NCBI GenBank assembly: GCA_018242365.1
Contig: JAFECB010000004.1
Coordinates: 62,001-126,000 of the forward strand
DNA length: 64,000 nucleotides
Origin: Pseudomonadota bacterium
GTDB taxonomy: Bacteria; Pseudomonadota; Gammaproteobacteria; Xanthomonadales; Xanthomonadaceae
Reading direction: 5' to 3'
Part shown: in pieces, positions 27,485 to 38,023 of the stretch
Numbering within the stretch: the first letter of the stretch is position 1
Layout of the letters: each line of letters starts with the position of its first letter
The notes under the pieces: model-generated
Database searches by the model: none
Told to the model about the DNA's origin: nothing
The model's input: the letters and a program-made list of their open reading frames with translations, nothing else
Program-made: the position numbers and the translations under genes

Positions 27485-27928
27485 ATGGAAATTGCACTCG
27501 ACACCAATGTGCTGGCCTATGCCGAAGGCGTGGGCGATGCGTCGCGCCAGGCCACCGCACTGGCGTTGATCGAGCGTCTGCCCGCCGCGCAGGTTCGATT
27601 GCCGGCACAGGTATTGGGCGAGCTGGTGCGCGTGCTGTACGGCAAGGCCGGGCGCAGCCGCAACGAGGCACGGCAGGCCGCGCTGGGTTGGGCCGATGGC
27701 TTTGCCGTGCTGGATTCAAGCTGGCCGGCGATGCTGGGCGCGCTGGACCTGTGCGTGGATCACCAGCTGTCGATCTGGGATGCGCTGATTTTGTCGGTGG
27801 CCGCTGACGCCGGCTGCCGCCTGCTGCTCAGCGAAGACCTGCAACACGGTTTCACCTGGCGCGGCGTGACGGTGGTCAACCCATTCCTGTCGCCTGCGCC
27901 GGAGTTGTTGCAAGCCGTGCTGGCTTGA
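27485..27928 (+). CDS. PIN-domain toxin (VapC-like ribonuclease)
   Basis: Probable Mg2+-dependent RNase toxin of 147 residues. Acidic PIN residues are in place: Asp in IALDTNVLAY, Glu in LGELVRVLYG, Asp in SIWDALILS and the SED of LLLSEDLQHG. VapC homologues cut tRNA or rRNA. The in-frame TTG at 27479 overlaps the antitoxin stop; the ATG at 27485 is preferred. It pairs with a Phd-type rather than an AbrB-type antitoxin. Confidence 0.88.
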   Translation: MEIALDTNVLAYAEGVGDASRQATALALIERLPAAQVRLPAQVLGELVRVLYGKAGRSRNEARQAALGWADGFAVLDSSWPAMLGALDLCVDHQLSIWDALILSVAADAGCRLLLSEDLQHGFTWRGVTVVNPFLSPAPELLQAVLA

Positions 27929-27939
27929 GTACGCGGCCC

Positions 27940-28009
27940 GCTCAGCCGGGCAAGCTCAGCCGCGCCAGCTCAGCCGCGTCAGCTCAACAACGCCAGCTCA
28001 GCAGCGCAT
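27940..28009. repeat. Five tandem copies of a 14-base unit overlapping the lipA 3' end
   Basis: Units start at 27940, 27954, 27968, 27982 and 27996, with consensus GCTCAGCCGCGCCA. Units 2 and 3 differ at one position; units 1, 4 and 5 are more diverged. The array fills the gap between the convergent PIN toxin and lipA, and the last unit encodes the lipA stop codon and final residues (Met-Arg-Cys). Confidence 0.85.
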
Positions 28010-29050
28010 TGACGACGCTTCGCGGATGCCTTCGACGATCACCGGATCCAGGCCGACGCGTTCGAGACCGACGTTGTTGTGTTCCAGCACCTGTTCGGCG
28101 CGGTAGCTGGAGCGCACCAGCGGGCCGGCGACGACTTCGAGGAAGCCCTTCGCCAGCCCCATCTCGCGGTACTGGTTGAACTGCTCGGGCGTGACAAAGC
28201 GCTCCACCGGCAAATGATTCTTTGTCGGTCGCATGTACTGGCCCATCGTCACCACGTCCACGTTGGCGGCGCGCAAGTCATCGAGGGTGCGCTCGATTTC
28301 GTCGTCGGTCTCGCCCAGGCCCAGCATCAGGCTGGTCTTGATCACCGTTTGCGGCGCGTGCTGCTTGGCGAACTTGAGCAGATTGATCGTGCGCCAGTAG
28401 CCGGCGCGCGGATCGCGCACCGGATGGGTCAGCCGTTCCACCGTCTCGACGTTCTGCGCGAAGGTGGCGAGCCCGGCATCCAGCACCTGCGCAACGAGTT
28501 CTTCGCGACCACCGAAATCCGGCGTCAGCGCTTCCACCGCGGTCTGCGGCATGCGCCCGTGGATGGCGCGGATGCAGGCGGCGTAATGTGCGGCGCCGCC
28601 ATCGGGCAAGTCATCACGGTCGACCGAGGTCAGTACCACGTACTTCAATTGCATGAGCGCAACTGCATCAGCGACGTTGGCCGGCTCCAGCGGGTCCAGC
28701 CAGCCGTTGGGATTGCCGGTCGACACCGAGCAGAACTTGCAGGCGCGGGTGCAGACCGAACCCATCAGCATCAGGGTGGCGGTCCCGCGACCCCAGCATT
28801 CGGCGATGTTCGGGCATTTGGATTCCGCGCACACGGTCGAGAGCTTGTGGCTCTGCACGATCTCGCGGATTTCCTGGAATCGCGCGCCGGTCGGCAGCTT
28901 GACCCGCAGCCACGACGGCTTGCGATCGACATCCGGCACTTCAGCCAGCTTGTTCGGCTTGATCCCGTCCTTGATCGCCGGCGTGCCCTGCGGGCTGACG
29001 AACTTGCTGCCTGGAAGCGGGCGGAGGCTGTCGCTGCTGGAATCGTTCAT
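27998..29050 (-). CDS. lipA: Lipoyl synthase
   Basis: Radical SAM enzyme inserting two sulfurs into protein-bound octanoyl groups to form lipoyl cofactors for pyruvate and 2-oxoglutarate dehydrogenases. The 350 residues contain the auxiliary cluster motif [12 protein letters not shown], the radical SAM motif CTRACKFC and the C-terminal RSSYRAEQ. The frame begins upstream at 29164; the ATG at 29050 gives a normal start. No lipB is adjacent. The final three residues are encoded by a tandem repeat unit. Confidence 0.96.
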   Translation of the reverse strand: MNDSSSDSLRPLPGSKFVSPQGTPAIKDGIKPNKLAEVPDVDRKPSWLRVKLPTGARFQEIREIVQSHKLSTVCAESKCPNIAECWGRGTATLMLMGSVCTRACKFCSVSTGNPNGWLDPLEPANVADAVALMQLKYVVLTSVDRDDLPDGGAAHYAACIRAIHGRMPQTAVEALTPDFGGREELVAQVLDAGLATFAQNVETVERLTHPVRDPRAGYWRTINLLKFAKQHAPQTVIKTSLMLGLGETDDEIERTLDDLRAANVDVVTMGQYMRPTKNHLPVERFVTPEQFNQYREMGLAKGFLEVVAGPLVRSSYRAEQVLEHNNVGLERVGLDPVIVEGIREASSMRC

Positions 29051-29172
29051 GGTGTCCTGTGGCTTGCTGTCGCCGCGCCGGGCGTGCTGCCTCCGGCATG
29101 TACCTTCGAATGCGCATGATAGCAATCGCGCACCTTCGACATTTTCTCCGGGCGATACCTGCACCGCGCGGA

Positions 29173-29604
29173 TCAGCGCTCGAATTTCGCTGACAGGATG
29201 ATCGAGGTATTGGTGCGCTCCACCCCGTCGATCGCACCGATGCGATCGGTCAGCACGTCCATCTCGCCGACGCTGGTGGTGGTGGCCAGCGCGATCAGGT
29301 CGTGGCCACCGCTGATCGAATACAGCACGCGGACCTCGTTCATGGATTGCAATGCCTTCACCACCATCGGCATCTGCTTCGGCCGCAGGGTGATCAGGAT
29401 GTGGGCGCGGATACGGCTGCGCTCCAGCTCGTCATCGATCCGCACGGTGTAGCCACGAATCACCCCTTGAGCTTCCAGCCGCGAAATGCGGTTCTGCACC
29501 GTGGTCCGCGACAGCCCGAGCTTGCGGGCGATGTCGGCGGTGGAGGCACGCGCGTTCTCGCGCAATACACAGAGCAGCTGTTCGTCGGCGGGCGAAATCG
29601 GCAT
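29173..29604 (-). CDS. Lrp/AsnC family regulator
   Basis: Transcriptional regulator of 143 residues, with a winged helix-turn-helix ([20 protein letters not shown]) and an amino-acid-binding RAM domain ([30 protein letters not shown]). It is divergent from a class III aminotransferase across 143 bases and likely controls it in response to an amino acid. The frame is open to 29733, but the ATG at 29604 matches the family start. Confidence 0.92.
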   Translation of the reverse strand: MPISPADEQLLCVLRENARASTADIARKLGLSRTTVQNRISRLEAQGVIRGYTVRIDDELERSRIRAHILITLRPKQMPMVVKALQSMNEVRVLYSISGGHDLIALATTTSVGEMDVLTDRIGAIDGVERTNTSIILSAKFER

Positions 29605-29747
29605 ATCGGCGAAGCATACCGGCGAATCGCCCGGTTTGTTCGGCGAATCAGGCGAATCCCACCTTCCGATTGACCGCAAACCAGCGATAATTGTGAGTTT
29701 TCCGGCCGCGCAAGCGCGCGGCCTCAGGTTCATCGGGAGAATCCGCC

Positions 29748-31241
29748 ATGCAACTCATCGACACCCTCGCCCCCCTGCGCGCGCACGGCAAGGCCCGCAC
29801 CACCGGCCTCGACGACGCCACCGTGCTCGAATTCGCCGCCCGTGATCCGCAGTTGGGTGAGGCCATTGCCGCGGCCGCGGAAGAATACGCTCGCATCCGC
29901 ACCGAATTCCCCGACCTGTTGGAGCTGGACGAATCCGCGCAAGCCCACGAAGTCCAGTCCGGCTTCGTCAATTTCTACGCCGAAGATGCCGCCAATCCCT
30001 ATGTGGCGCTGACCGCGCGTGGTCCGTGGATCGTCACCCTCAAGGGCGCGGTGCTGTACGACACCGGCGGTTACGGCATGCTCGGCTTTGGCCACACGCC
30101 GGAGGCGGTGACCGCGGCGATGGCCAAGCCGCAGGCGATGGCCAACATCATGACCCCGAATGTCTCGCAGCTGCGCTTCGCGCGGGCGATGCAGAAGGAA
30201 ATCGGCCAGACCCGCGGCGGTTGCCCCTACGTGTCCTTCATGTGCCTGAACTCCGGTTCCGAATCTGTTTCGCTGGCCTCGCGCATTGTCGATGCCAATG
30301 CCAAGACCATGACCGACCCGGGTGCCCGCCACGCCGGCAAGACGATCAAGCGCCTGGTGGTCAAGGGCGCCTTCCACGGCCGCACCGAGCGTCCGGCGCT
30401 GTATTCCGATTCCAGCCGCAAGAACTACGTGCAGCACTTGGCCAGTTACCGCGGCGAGGATTCGGTGCTGACCGTGGCACCGTATGACATGGACGCGCTG
30501 CGCAAGGTGTATGCAGATGCCGACGCCAACGGCTGGTTCATCGAGGCCATGTTCCTCGAGCCGGTGATGGGCGAAGGCGACCCGGGCCGCAGCGTGCCGG
30601 TGGCCTTCTACAACCTCGCCCGCGAGCTGACCGCCGAACATGGCAGCCTGCTGCTGGTGGATTCGATCCAGGCCGGCCTGCGCGCCACCGGCTACCTGTC
30701 GATCGTCGACTATCCCGGCTTCGAGGGCATCACCCCGCCGGACATGGAAACCTATTCCAAGGCGCTCAATGCCGGCCAGTACCCGCTGTCGGTGGTGGCA
30801 GTCACCCCGAAGGCCGCCGCCTGCTACAAGCGCGGCCTGTACGGCAACACCATGACCGCCAACCCGCGTGCGCTGGACGTGGCCTGCACCGTGCTCGGCC
30901 AGATCACCCCGGCCCTGCGCAGCAATATCCAGCAGCGTGGCCGCGAGGCCCTTGCCCTGCTCGAGGCACTGAAGGTCGAACTGGGCGGCCAGATCACCAA
31001 GGTGCAGGGCACCGGCCTGCTGTTCTCCTGCGAATTGACCAAGCAGTTCAAGGGCTACGGCGCGGGCTCCACCGAGGAATGGATGCGTGAGCGCGGCATC
31101 GGCGTGATCCACGGCGGTGAAAATTCGCTCCGTTTCACCCCGCAGTTCGGCGTGACTTCGGACGAATTGAAGCTGGTGGTGGCGATGGTCAAGCGCGCCC
31201 TGCTGGAAGGCCCGCGGGTGGAGCAGGCCGAAGCGGCCTGA
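29748..31241 (+). CDS. Class III PLP-dependent aminotransferase
   Basis: Pyridoxal-phosphate aminotransferase of 497 residues. It carries the cofactor-binding SGSESVSLASRIVDANAK, the Asp of LLLVDSIQAGLRATG and the Schiff-base Lys of TYSKALNAGQYPLSVV, placing it among omega-aminotransferases. The substrate is uncertain. The divergent Lrp regulator suggests an amino acid such as lysine or a branched-chain relative, but this is inference. After the stop there is a GC hairpin (31261-31277) and later a T-run at 31313-31318, only loosely terminator-like. Confidence 0.88.
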   Translation: MQLIDTLAPLRAHGKARTTGLDDATVLEFAARDPQLGEAIAAAAEEYARIRTEFPDLLELDESAQAHEVQSGFVNFYAEDAANPYVALTARGPWIVTLKGAVLYDTGGYGMLGFGHTPEAVTAAMAKPQAMANIMTPNVSQLRFARAMQKEIGQTRGGCPYVSFMCLNSGSESVSLASRIVDANAKTMTDPGARHAGKTIKRLVVKGAFHGRTERPALYSDSSRKNYVQHLASYRGEDSVLTVAPYDMDALRKVYADADANGWFIEAMFLEPVMGEGDPGRSVPVAFYNLARELTAEHGSLLLVDSIQAGLRATGYLSIVDYPGFEGITPPDMETYSKALNAGQYPLSVVAVTPKAAACYKRGLYGNTMTANPRALDVACTVLGQITPALRSNIQQRGREALALLEALKVELGGQITKVQGTGLLFSCELTKQFKGYGAGSTEEWMRERGIGVIHGGENSLRFTPQFGVTSDELKLVVAMVKRALLEGPRVEQAEAA

Positions 31242-31373
31242 GTTTCGGGAAATTGCTGGACCGAACCAAGGGTTCGGCGTGTCGCTCCGGTCGGGAGGAC
31301 ATGCCGGCCCTTGTTTTTTCCGGAATCTTACCGAAGTTTCATCCTCGGGCCACACGGTGGTGAGGTGACGACG

Positions 31374-31403
31374 CGGAACATGGGAAACACCCCAAGTGTT
31401 CCG
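31374..31403 (+). promoter_or_regulatory. Stem-loop in the leader of the PsiF-like gene
   Basis: CGGAACATGGG pairs with CCCA-AG-TGTTCCG: 11 base pairs with one 2-base bulge and a 6-base loop. The 3' arm ends exactly at the GAGGA ribosome site (31403-31407), so it could control ribosome access or stabilise the transcript. No known riboswitch class is recognised. Confidence 0.6.
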
Positions 31404-31414
31404 AGGACAATGTC

Positions 31415-31750
31415 ATGAGCTTTCCGACCCGCTCCGCCGCCTGCTTGCTGATTGCCCTGGTCAGCGCACCGCTGTTCGCCGCCACCGCAGCCGCGCCTGC
31501 CACCACCCGCGCGCCTACCGCGCAGCAACAGCGCATGGCGCAATGCGCCGCGCAAAACAAAGGCAAGACCGGCGAGGCTTACAAAGCCGCGCAGAAAGCC
31601 TGTCTGAGTGGCAAGCCCGCACCAGCCGCAACGGCAGTCGCGGCAGCGATGACACCACAGCAGCGGATGGCGCACTGCGCCGCCCAGAACAAGGGCAAGA
31701 AGGGCGCGGAGTACAAGGCCGCCCAGAGCGCCTGCCTGAAGGCCAGGTAA
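31415..31750 (+). CDS. Small exported PsiF-repeat protein
   Basis: Exported protein of 111 residues, with a Sec signal (ACLLIALVSAPLFAA) and two tandem PsiF-like repeats of the form QQRMAxCAAQNKGKxGxxYKAAQxxCL, each with two Cys. PsiF in E. coli is phosphate-starvation induced, with unknown function. A GAGGA ribosome site and a leader hairpin precede it. It stands alone between the aminotransferase and upp. A weak TTCG-capped hairpin follows the stop, near 31780-31810. Confidence 0.82.
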   Translation: MSFPTRSAACLLIALVSAPLFAATAAAPATTRAPTAQQQRMAQCAAQNKGKTGEAYKAAQKACLSGKPAPAATAVAAAMTPQQRMAHCAAQNKGKKGAEYKAAQSACLKAR

Positions 31751-31899
31751 GCCGATCCTGATAACGCGAAATTGATCGAACGGCGCGGGCTTCCTTCGGG
31801 AGGCCTGCGTTCGATGCCGACAAGATCCACTGATCCCCGGGATCAATGCAGCACCGATGCGGAATTGTCGGCGGCGTCTGTTGCCGCTAGCCTGCACGG

Positions 31900-32532
31900 A
31901 TGAAAACCATCGTCGTCGATCATCCACTGGTTCGTCACAAGCTCGGCAAGCTCCGCGATATCCAGACAGATCCGGTGCATTTCCGCCAGTTCGCCGGCGA
32001 GATCGCCGCCCTGCTCGCTTTCGAGGCGACTCGCGACCTGCCCACCGAAACCGACCAGGTACAGACCTGGGCCGGGCCACTGCAGGTGCAGCGCGTGCGC
32101 GGCGACGAGCTGACCCTGGTCCCGATCCTGCGCGCCGGCCTCGGCTTTCTGCCCGGCGTGCAGGCGCTGCTACCGTCCGCACCGGTGAGCGTGATCGGCC
32201 TGCGTCGCAACGAGGCCACCCATCGACCGGAAAGCTATTACCAACGCTTCGCCGACCGCATGGATCAGCGCACCGCCCTGCTGATCGACCCGATGCTCGC
32301 CACCGGCGGCAGCGCGGTGGCGGCCATCCAATTGCTCAAGGACGCCGGCTGCAAGCGGATCAAATGCATCTTCCTGGTCGCCGCCCCGGAAGGCCTGGCG
32401 GCGCTGGAAGCTGCACACCCCGACATCGAAGTCTATGTCGCCGCGGTCGACGAGCGACTGGACGAAAACGCCTACATCCGCCCCGGCCTCGGTGATGCCG
32501 GAGATCGCCTGTTCGGCACCCCGGTGGATTGA
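31900..32532 (+). CDS. upp: Uracil phosphoribosyltransferase
   Basis: Pyrimidine salvage enzyme making UMP from uracil and PRPP. The 210 residues show the N-terminal VVDHPLVRHKLGKLRD, the PRPP loop LLIDPMLATGGSAVAAI and the uracil-binding ENAYIRPGLGDAGDRLFG. Length is typical. It converges with the MBL hydrolase, whose stop abuts its own. Confidence 0.96.
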   Translation: MKTIVVDHPLVRHKLGKLRDIQTDPVHFRQFAGEIAALLAFEATRDLPTETDQVQTWAGPLQVQRVRGDELTLVPILRAGLGFLPGVQALLPSAPVSVIGLRRNEATHRPESYYQRFADRMDQRTALLIDPMLATGGSAVAAIQLLKDAGCKRIKCIFLVAAPEGLAALEAAHPDIEVYVAAVDERLDENAYIRPGLGDAGDRLFGTPVD

Positions 32533-33423
32533 TCAGGCGCCGAGTTCCAGCCCGCACAGCCGGGCACGTACGTCGGTGCTGCCAAAGCGACCCTTGTCAT
32601 CGCGGCTCACCTGCGCCATCGCCACCGCGGCGTCATGGGTGAAGAACAGCGCGACCTCACGCGACAGCTTGTCTTCGAGGAATGCCTTCTTCTCGTCGAT
32701 CAGCAGTTCCGCATTGCGGTCGTATCCCATGGTGATCGGCACATGCACCCACGGCCGACCGGGGATCAGGTCGGCGCAGAACACCACGCCGCCGTGCGGC
32801 TGACCATCGACAATACACGGACCGGTGACTTCAGCCAGCATCAGTCCCGGCGTATGGCCATCGCTGTGGTGGAATCGCACCGCATCACCCAATGTCCGCG
32901 AATAATCGCCTTCGACCAATTCCAATCGCCCGCTGGCTTCCAGCAAGCCGGGCAGTTCCGGGATGAAGCTGGCACGGTCACGCGGATGCGGGTGCAAGGC
33001 GCGCTGCCAATGCTGCGCACCGACCACGAAGGTCGCGTTCGGGAACAGCAAGCGCGGTGGCTGCCCTTCCTGCCAGGCGGCGAACAAGCCACCGACATGG
33101 TCGAAGTGCAGATGCGAGAGCACCACCACGTCGATGTCCTCATGGCGGAAGCCGGCCTCGCGCAGAGAATCCAGCAGCACGTGCCGATCTTCCTGCACGC
33201 CGTAACGCTGCCGCAGTTTCGGCTCGAAGAAAGCACCAATTCCGGTTTCGAACAGGACGGTCTTGCCATTCAGTGGCGTCGCCAGCAATGCGCGACAGGC
33301 CAGCTCGATGCGATTCTCGCCGTCGACCTGCGCCCAGTGTTCCCACATGGCTTTCGGCGCGTTGCCGAACATCGCACCGCCATCGAGCTTCTGCGTATTT
33401 CCCGCGATCGACCAGAGTTTCAT
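32533..33423 (-). CDS. MBL-fold metallo-hydrolase
   Basis: Metallo-beta-lactamase-fold hydrolase of 296 residues with the zinc motif [10 protein letters not shown] (HxHxDH), a later His ([13 protein letters not shown]), Asp/His in HHSDGHTPG and a C-terminal HDAA. No signal peptide. The family includes lactonases, thioesterases and nucleases; nothing here fixes the substrate. It sits downstream of the gamma-glutamyltransferase gene with a 35-base gap. Confidence 0.87.
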   Translation of the reverse strand: MKLWSIAGNTQKLDGGAMFGNAPKAMWEHWAQVDGENRIELACRALLATPLNGKTVLFETGIGAFFEPKLRQRYGVQEDRHVLLDSLREAGFRHEDIDVVVLSHLHFDHVGGLFAAWQEGQPPRLLFPNATFVVGAQHWQRALHPHPRDRASFIPELPGLLEASGRLELVEGDYSRTLGDAVRFHHSDGHTPGLMLAEVTGPCIVDGQPHGGVVFCADLIPGRPWVHVPITMGYDRNAELLIDEKKAFLEDKLSREVALFFTHDAAVAMAQVSRDDKGRFGSTDVRARLCGLELGA

Positions 33424-33458
33424 GCAGTCAGTCTAGCGCTGACCGCGTGCAGAGTCCC

Positions 33459-35228
33459 TCACGGGCTGGCGACGACTTCCGCCTTGCCCACCGGATTGCG
33501 CGGATCGCTGCCGCCGAGCAGGACATTCCGGCGTCGATCCCATTCCACCGTCTGCAGATTGCCCCAGACGTAGCTGGAGCCGCGTCCGCCCGCGGCTTCA
33601 TCCGGTGGCAGCTCCAGCGTGTGGCCCATCGCGCGCAGCTGCGCGGCGGCGTCCGCCGAGATCGCGCCTGGCTCGGCGTCGATCACGTCGGGTAACCACT
33701 GATGGTGGTAGCGAGGCAAGGCCGCGACTTGCTGCGCATCGAGGCCTTGGTCGTAACCGAGGATGCCGAGCAGGACCATGGTGATGATCCGGCTGCCGCC
33801 CGGCGTGCCCAGCACCACCACCTTGTCCGGCGATTCCATGAAGGTCGGTGTCATCGAGCTGAGCATGCGCTTGCCCGGCTTGGGCGCGTTCGCCGCATAG
33901 CCCATCACGCCGAACGCATTGGGCGTGCCGGGCTTGAGCGCGAAATCGTCCATCTCGTCGTTGAGCAACACGCCCGTACCCGGTGCGACCAGGCCGGAAC
34001 CGTACAGAAGGTTCACCGTCTGGGTGGCACCGACGCGATTGCCCTCGGCATCGATGATCGAAAAATGTGTGGTCTCGTCGTCTTCCAGCGGCGTCGGCTG
34101 GCCCGACAGCAGGTTGCTCGGTGTGGCCGTGTCGGGATTGATCGACGCACGCAGACCCGCGGCGTAGGCCGGGCTGGTCAGCAGCGCCTGCGGCACCTGC
34201 ACGAAATCCGGATCGCCCAGATAGAACGTCCGATCACGATAGGCGCGGCGCATCGATTCGACCACCAGATGCACCCGCCGCGCTTCCGGCATCGCTTTCA
34301 GATCATACGGTTCGAGGATCTGCAGCATCTGCGCCAGCGCGATCCCGCCCGATGACACCGGCGGCGCCGTCAAGATGTTCCAATCGTGATAGCGAAATTG
34401 AATCGGCTCGCGCTCTTTCACCGAGTAACCGGCCAGTTCTGCCTGCGTCCACTGCCCGCCTTCGGCATTGACCGCCGCGACCAACTGACGCCCGACCCGC
34501 CCTCGATAGAACCCATCGAAACCCTGTTCCGCCAGCAATTCCAGCGTTGACGCCAACTGCGGCTGGCGGAACAGATCGCCTTCTGCAATGGGTTTGCCAT
34601 TCGGCGAGAACAGCGCACGGGTGCCCGGATAGCGATCCATGACCGCGCGCTTCTGCTGGTAGCCGCGCGCCATTCGCGCATAGACCGGGAAGCCCTCGCG
34701 GGCGATACGGATCGCCGGTGCCAGTGATTGCTTCAGCGGCAGCCGTCCGTACTTCTGCGCGACGTGGACCAGCAGCGCCGGCAGACCGGGAATACCCGCC
34801 GACCACGGGCCGTTCTGCGAACGCTCGGGATCGAGCTTGCCATTGCGGTCGAGGAATCGATCCGGGGTGGCCGACGCCGGCGAGGTTTCGCGGCCATCCA
34901 CGAAAATGTCACGGCCACTTTTCGCATCGTGCAGCAGCCACAGGCCACCACCGCCGAGGCCCGAGCTGATCGGTTCGACCACCGACAACACCGCCGACAC
35001 CGCCACCGCGGCATCAAACGCATTGCCGCCTTCGCGGATGATCTGCGCGCCTGCGTCGGTGGCCGCTGCGTGGGCGCTGGCGATGGCCGCGCCCGGCGGG
35101 TGCGCCGCGAGCGTGCGCGTCGGCACCGTTGCTGCTGATGCCAGGATCGGCAACAGCAGCGCCATCGCTGCCGTCGCCAGTCGCAAGCCGAGCCGAACCT
35201 TGCGGCAGGCGTTCAACGAGGTGCACAT
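33459..35228 (-). CDS. ggt: Gamma-glutamyltransferase
   Basis: Periplasmic enzyme that hydrolyses glutathione and other gamma-glutamyl compounds or transfers the glutamyl group. The 589 residues carry a Sec signal (LATAAMALLLPILASAA) and the autoprocessing site ETTHFSI; by analogy with E. coli, cleavage occurs before the first Thr (about residue 386), giving two subunits. GTPGGSRIITMVLL and the lid-region segments are also present. An upstream TTG at 35267 is less likely than the ATG at 35228. A small lipoprotein gene lies 42 bases upstream. Confidence 0.95.
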   Translation of the reverse strand: MCTSLNACRKVRLGLRLATAAMALLLPILASAATVPTRTLAAHPPGAAIASAHAAATDAGAQIIREGGNAFDAAVAVSAVLSVVEPISSGLGGGGLWLLHDAKSGRDIFVDGRETSPASATPDRFLDRNGKLDPERSQNGPWSAGIPGLPALLVHVAQKYGRLPLKQSLAPAIRIAREGFPVYARMARGYQQKRAVMDRYPGTRALFSPNGKPIAEGDLFRQPQLASTLELLAEQGFDGFYRGRVGRQLVAAVNAEGGQWTQAELAGYSVKEREPIQFRYHDWNILTAPPVSSGGIALAQMLQILEPYDLKAMPEARRVHLVVESMRRAYRDRTFYLGDPDFVQVPQALLTSPAYAAGLRASINPDTATPSNLLSGQPTPLEDDETTHFSIIDAEGNRVGATQTVNLLYGSGLVAPGTGVLLNDEMDDFALKPGTPNAFGVMGYAANAPKPGKRMLSSMTPTFMESPDKVVVLGTPGGSRIITMVLLGILGYDQGLDAQQVAALPRYHHQWLPDVIDAEPGAISADAAAQLRAMGHTLELPPDEAAGGRGSSYVWGNLQTVEWDRRRNVLLGGSDPRNPVGKAEVVASP

Positions 35229-35270
35229 CGACAAATCAGGCCGAAGGGCGGATCGACCGCCCGGCAACCG

Positions 35271-35759
35271 TCACTTGGCTTCGACGAAGATGTAATTGAC
35301 GCCAGCCGGTGTCACCGCCGCCTTGACCCGGTCATTGAGGTTGGAAGGGCCGATGAAGACCACCTTGACGTCCTTCATCGAGCCCGGCGGAACCGCCGGG
35401 AACGCCGCCTCGATCATCTCGACTTCCTTGTCCGAGGCCGGCGAGGCGAACACCAGCATATTGCCCTGGATGATGCCGCGGCCGAGGTCTTCCTTCAGCT
35501 TGTCGAGCTGGCGGCTGTACGCGCCATCGAAATCCGCGGTGCTGGCCGACGGCAGGAAATACACGAACGGGCTGCCGGTGATCCCTTCCATGTAGGGCAG
35601 CAGCTTGTAATTCAGGTAGGCGATCCAATCGGCCTGCTTGTCGCTGCTCGGCAGAGCGACCGCCACCGGGGCTGCCGCTTGCGGGGCTTCGTGCTTCTTG
35701 CAAGCCGCGAACGGCATCAGCAGGACGGAGACGAGCAACAGGCGCGTCAACATGTTCAT
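35271..35759 (-). CDS. Predicted lipoprotein of unknown function
   Basis: A 162-residue protein with a lipoprotein-type signal (LLLVSVLLMPFAAC, lipid Cys about residue 20). The mature part contains DWIAYLNYKLLPYMEGITGS and VKVVFIGPSNLNDRVKAAV; no family is recognised. A GGGGAA ribosome site supports the ATG at 35759 over the longer frame. It lies between coaD and ggt on the same strand. Confidence 0.75.
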   Translation of the reverse strand: MNMLTRLLLVSVLLMPFAACKKHEAPQAAAPVAVALPSSDKQADWIAYLNYKLLPYMEGITGSPFVYFLPSASTADFDGAYSRQLDKLKEDLGRGIIQGNMLVFASPASDKEVEMIEAAFPAVPPGSMKDVKVVFIGPSNLNDRVKAAVTPAGVNYIFVEAK

Positions 35760-35817
35760 GGCATTTCCCCAGGTTTGTTGATGGTGAACGGTGCGAGACA
35801 CAGGTGGCGGAAGGGAA

Positions 35818-36922
<1,105 letters not shown>

Positions 36923-36976
36923 CGAGGGGTCGAGGGGTCGAGTGTTACCATGCGCGCCATTCTCCGACATTCGCGC

Positions 36977-38023
36977 ATGCCTATGGTCAGTTGGTTTCGC
37001 CGCAAGACGCCCGATGCGCCCGCGAGCGCGCCGATGGTGGCCCAGGCGGATATGCAACCCGTGGCAGCGACGGATGCACCGTCGACCGACCCGACACCCG
37101 CGGCTGCCGGCAAACTCGGCTGGATGCAGCGGATCGGCAAGCTGCTCAATACCGACGTGGCCGAACTGCTGGGCCGCAATCCCATCCTCGACGATGATCT
37201 GCTCGACGAGATCGAAACCGCCCTGATCAGCGCCGATGTCGGCGTGACCGCCAGCAGCGACGTGGTGGAAGCGCTGCGCAAGCGGATGAAGGCGCGTGAA
37301 TTCGCCGATGCCCGCGCCTTGCTGGAGGCACTGCGCGCCGAGCTCGTCAGCCTGTTGCTGCCGGTGACGAAGCCACTGCTGATCGACACCAGTCGCAAGC
37401 CCTTCGTGATCCTCACCATCGGCGTCAACGGGGTCGGCAAGACCACCACCATCGGCAAATTGGCGCGCCGCTTCAAGGACGAGGGCTGCGGCCTGATGCT
37501 GGCGGCCGGCGACACCTTCCGCGCCGCAGCGGTGGCTCAATTGCAGGCCTGGGGCGAACGCAACGGGGTGGCGGTAGTCGCCCAGGGCCAGAACGCGGAC
37601 GCCGCCTCGGTCGCCTACGATGCCCTGCAGGCTGCGAAATCGCGCGGCACCGAGGTATTGATCGCCGATACCGCCGGCCGCCTGCATACCCAGGGTGGCC
37701 TGATGGATGAATTGGCGAAAGTCGCCCGCGTGCTGAAGAAGCTGGATGCCGATGCGCCGCACGAAGTGCTGATGGTGATCGACGGTACCACCGGCCAGAA
37801 CGCGATCAACCAATTGCGCAAATTCAACGAAAAGATCCCGGTGACCGGCCTCGTGGTCACCAAGCTCGATGGCACTGCCAAGGGCGGGGTGGTGTTTGCG
37901 CTGGCGCGTGAATTCGGTATCCCCATAAGATTTGCCGGCATCGGCGAACGCCCGGAAGATCTGCGGGTGTTCGATGCCGAAGCATTCGTCGATGCCATGC
38001 TGCCGGAGTCACTCGGCGGGTGA
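36977..38023 (+). CDS. ftsY: Signal recognition particle receptor FtsY
   Basis: SRP receptor GTPase that docks translating ribosomes at the inner membrane. The 348 residues have a short acidic N-terminal region, the N-domain bundle and a G domain with GVNGVGKTTTIGKLA, LIADTAGRLHTQ and VTKLDGTAKGG. ATG codons at 36950, 36977 and 36983 are all in frame with no clear ribosome site; MVSWFRRK (36983) or two residues earlier fits homologues best. The stop overlaps the next start (GTGA). Confidence 0.95.
   Translation: MPMVSWFRRKTPDAPASAPMVAQADMQPVAATDAPSTDPTPAAAGKLGWMQRIGKLLNTDVAELLGRNPILDDDLLDEIETALISADVGVTASSDVVEALRKRMKAREFADARALLEALRAELVSLLLPVTKPLLIDTSRKPFVILTIGVNGVGKTTTIGKLARRFKDEGCGLMLAAGDTFRAAAVAQLQAWGERNGVAVVAQGQNADAASVAYDALQAAKSRGTEVLIADTAGRLHTQGGLMDELAKVARVLKKLDADAPHEVLMVIDGTTGQNAINQLRKFNEKIPVTGLVVTKLDGTAKGGVVFALAREFGIPIRFAGIGERPEDLRVFDAEAFVDAMLPESLGG

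Noticed and set aside
29730..31355. 541-codon minus-strand open frame opposite the aminotransferase
   Set aside because: Antisense shadow; low-complexity His/Gly/Val-rich translation, no ribosome site, and the plus strand has a clear enzyme.
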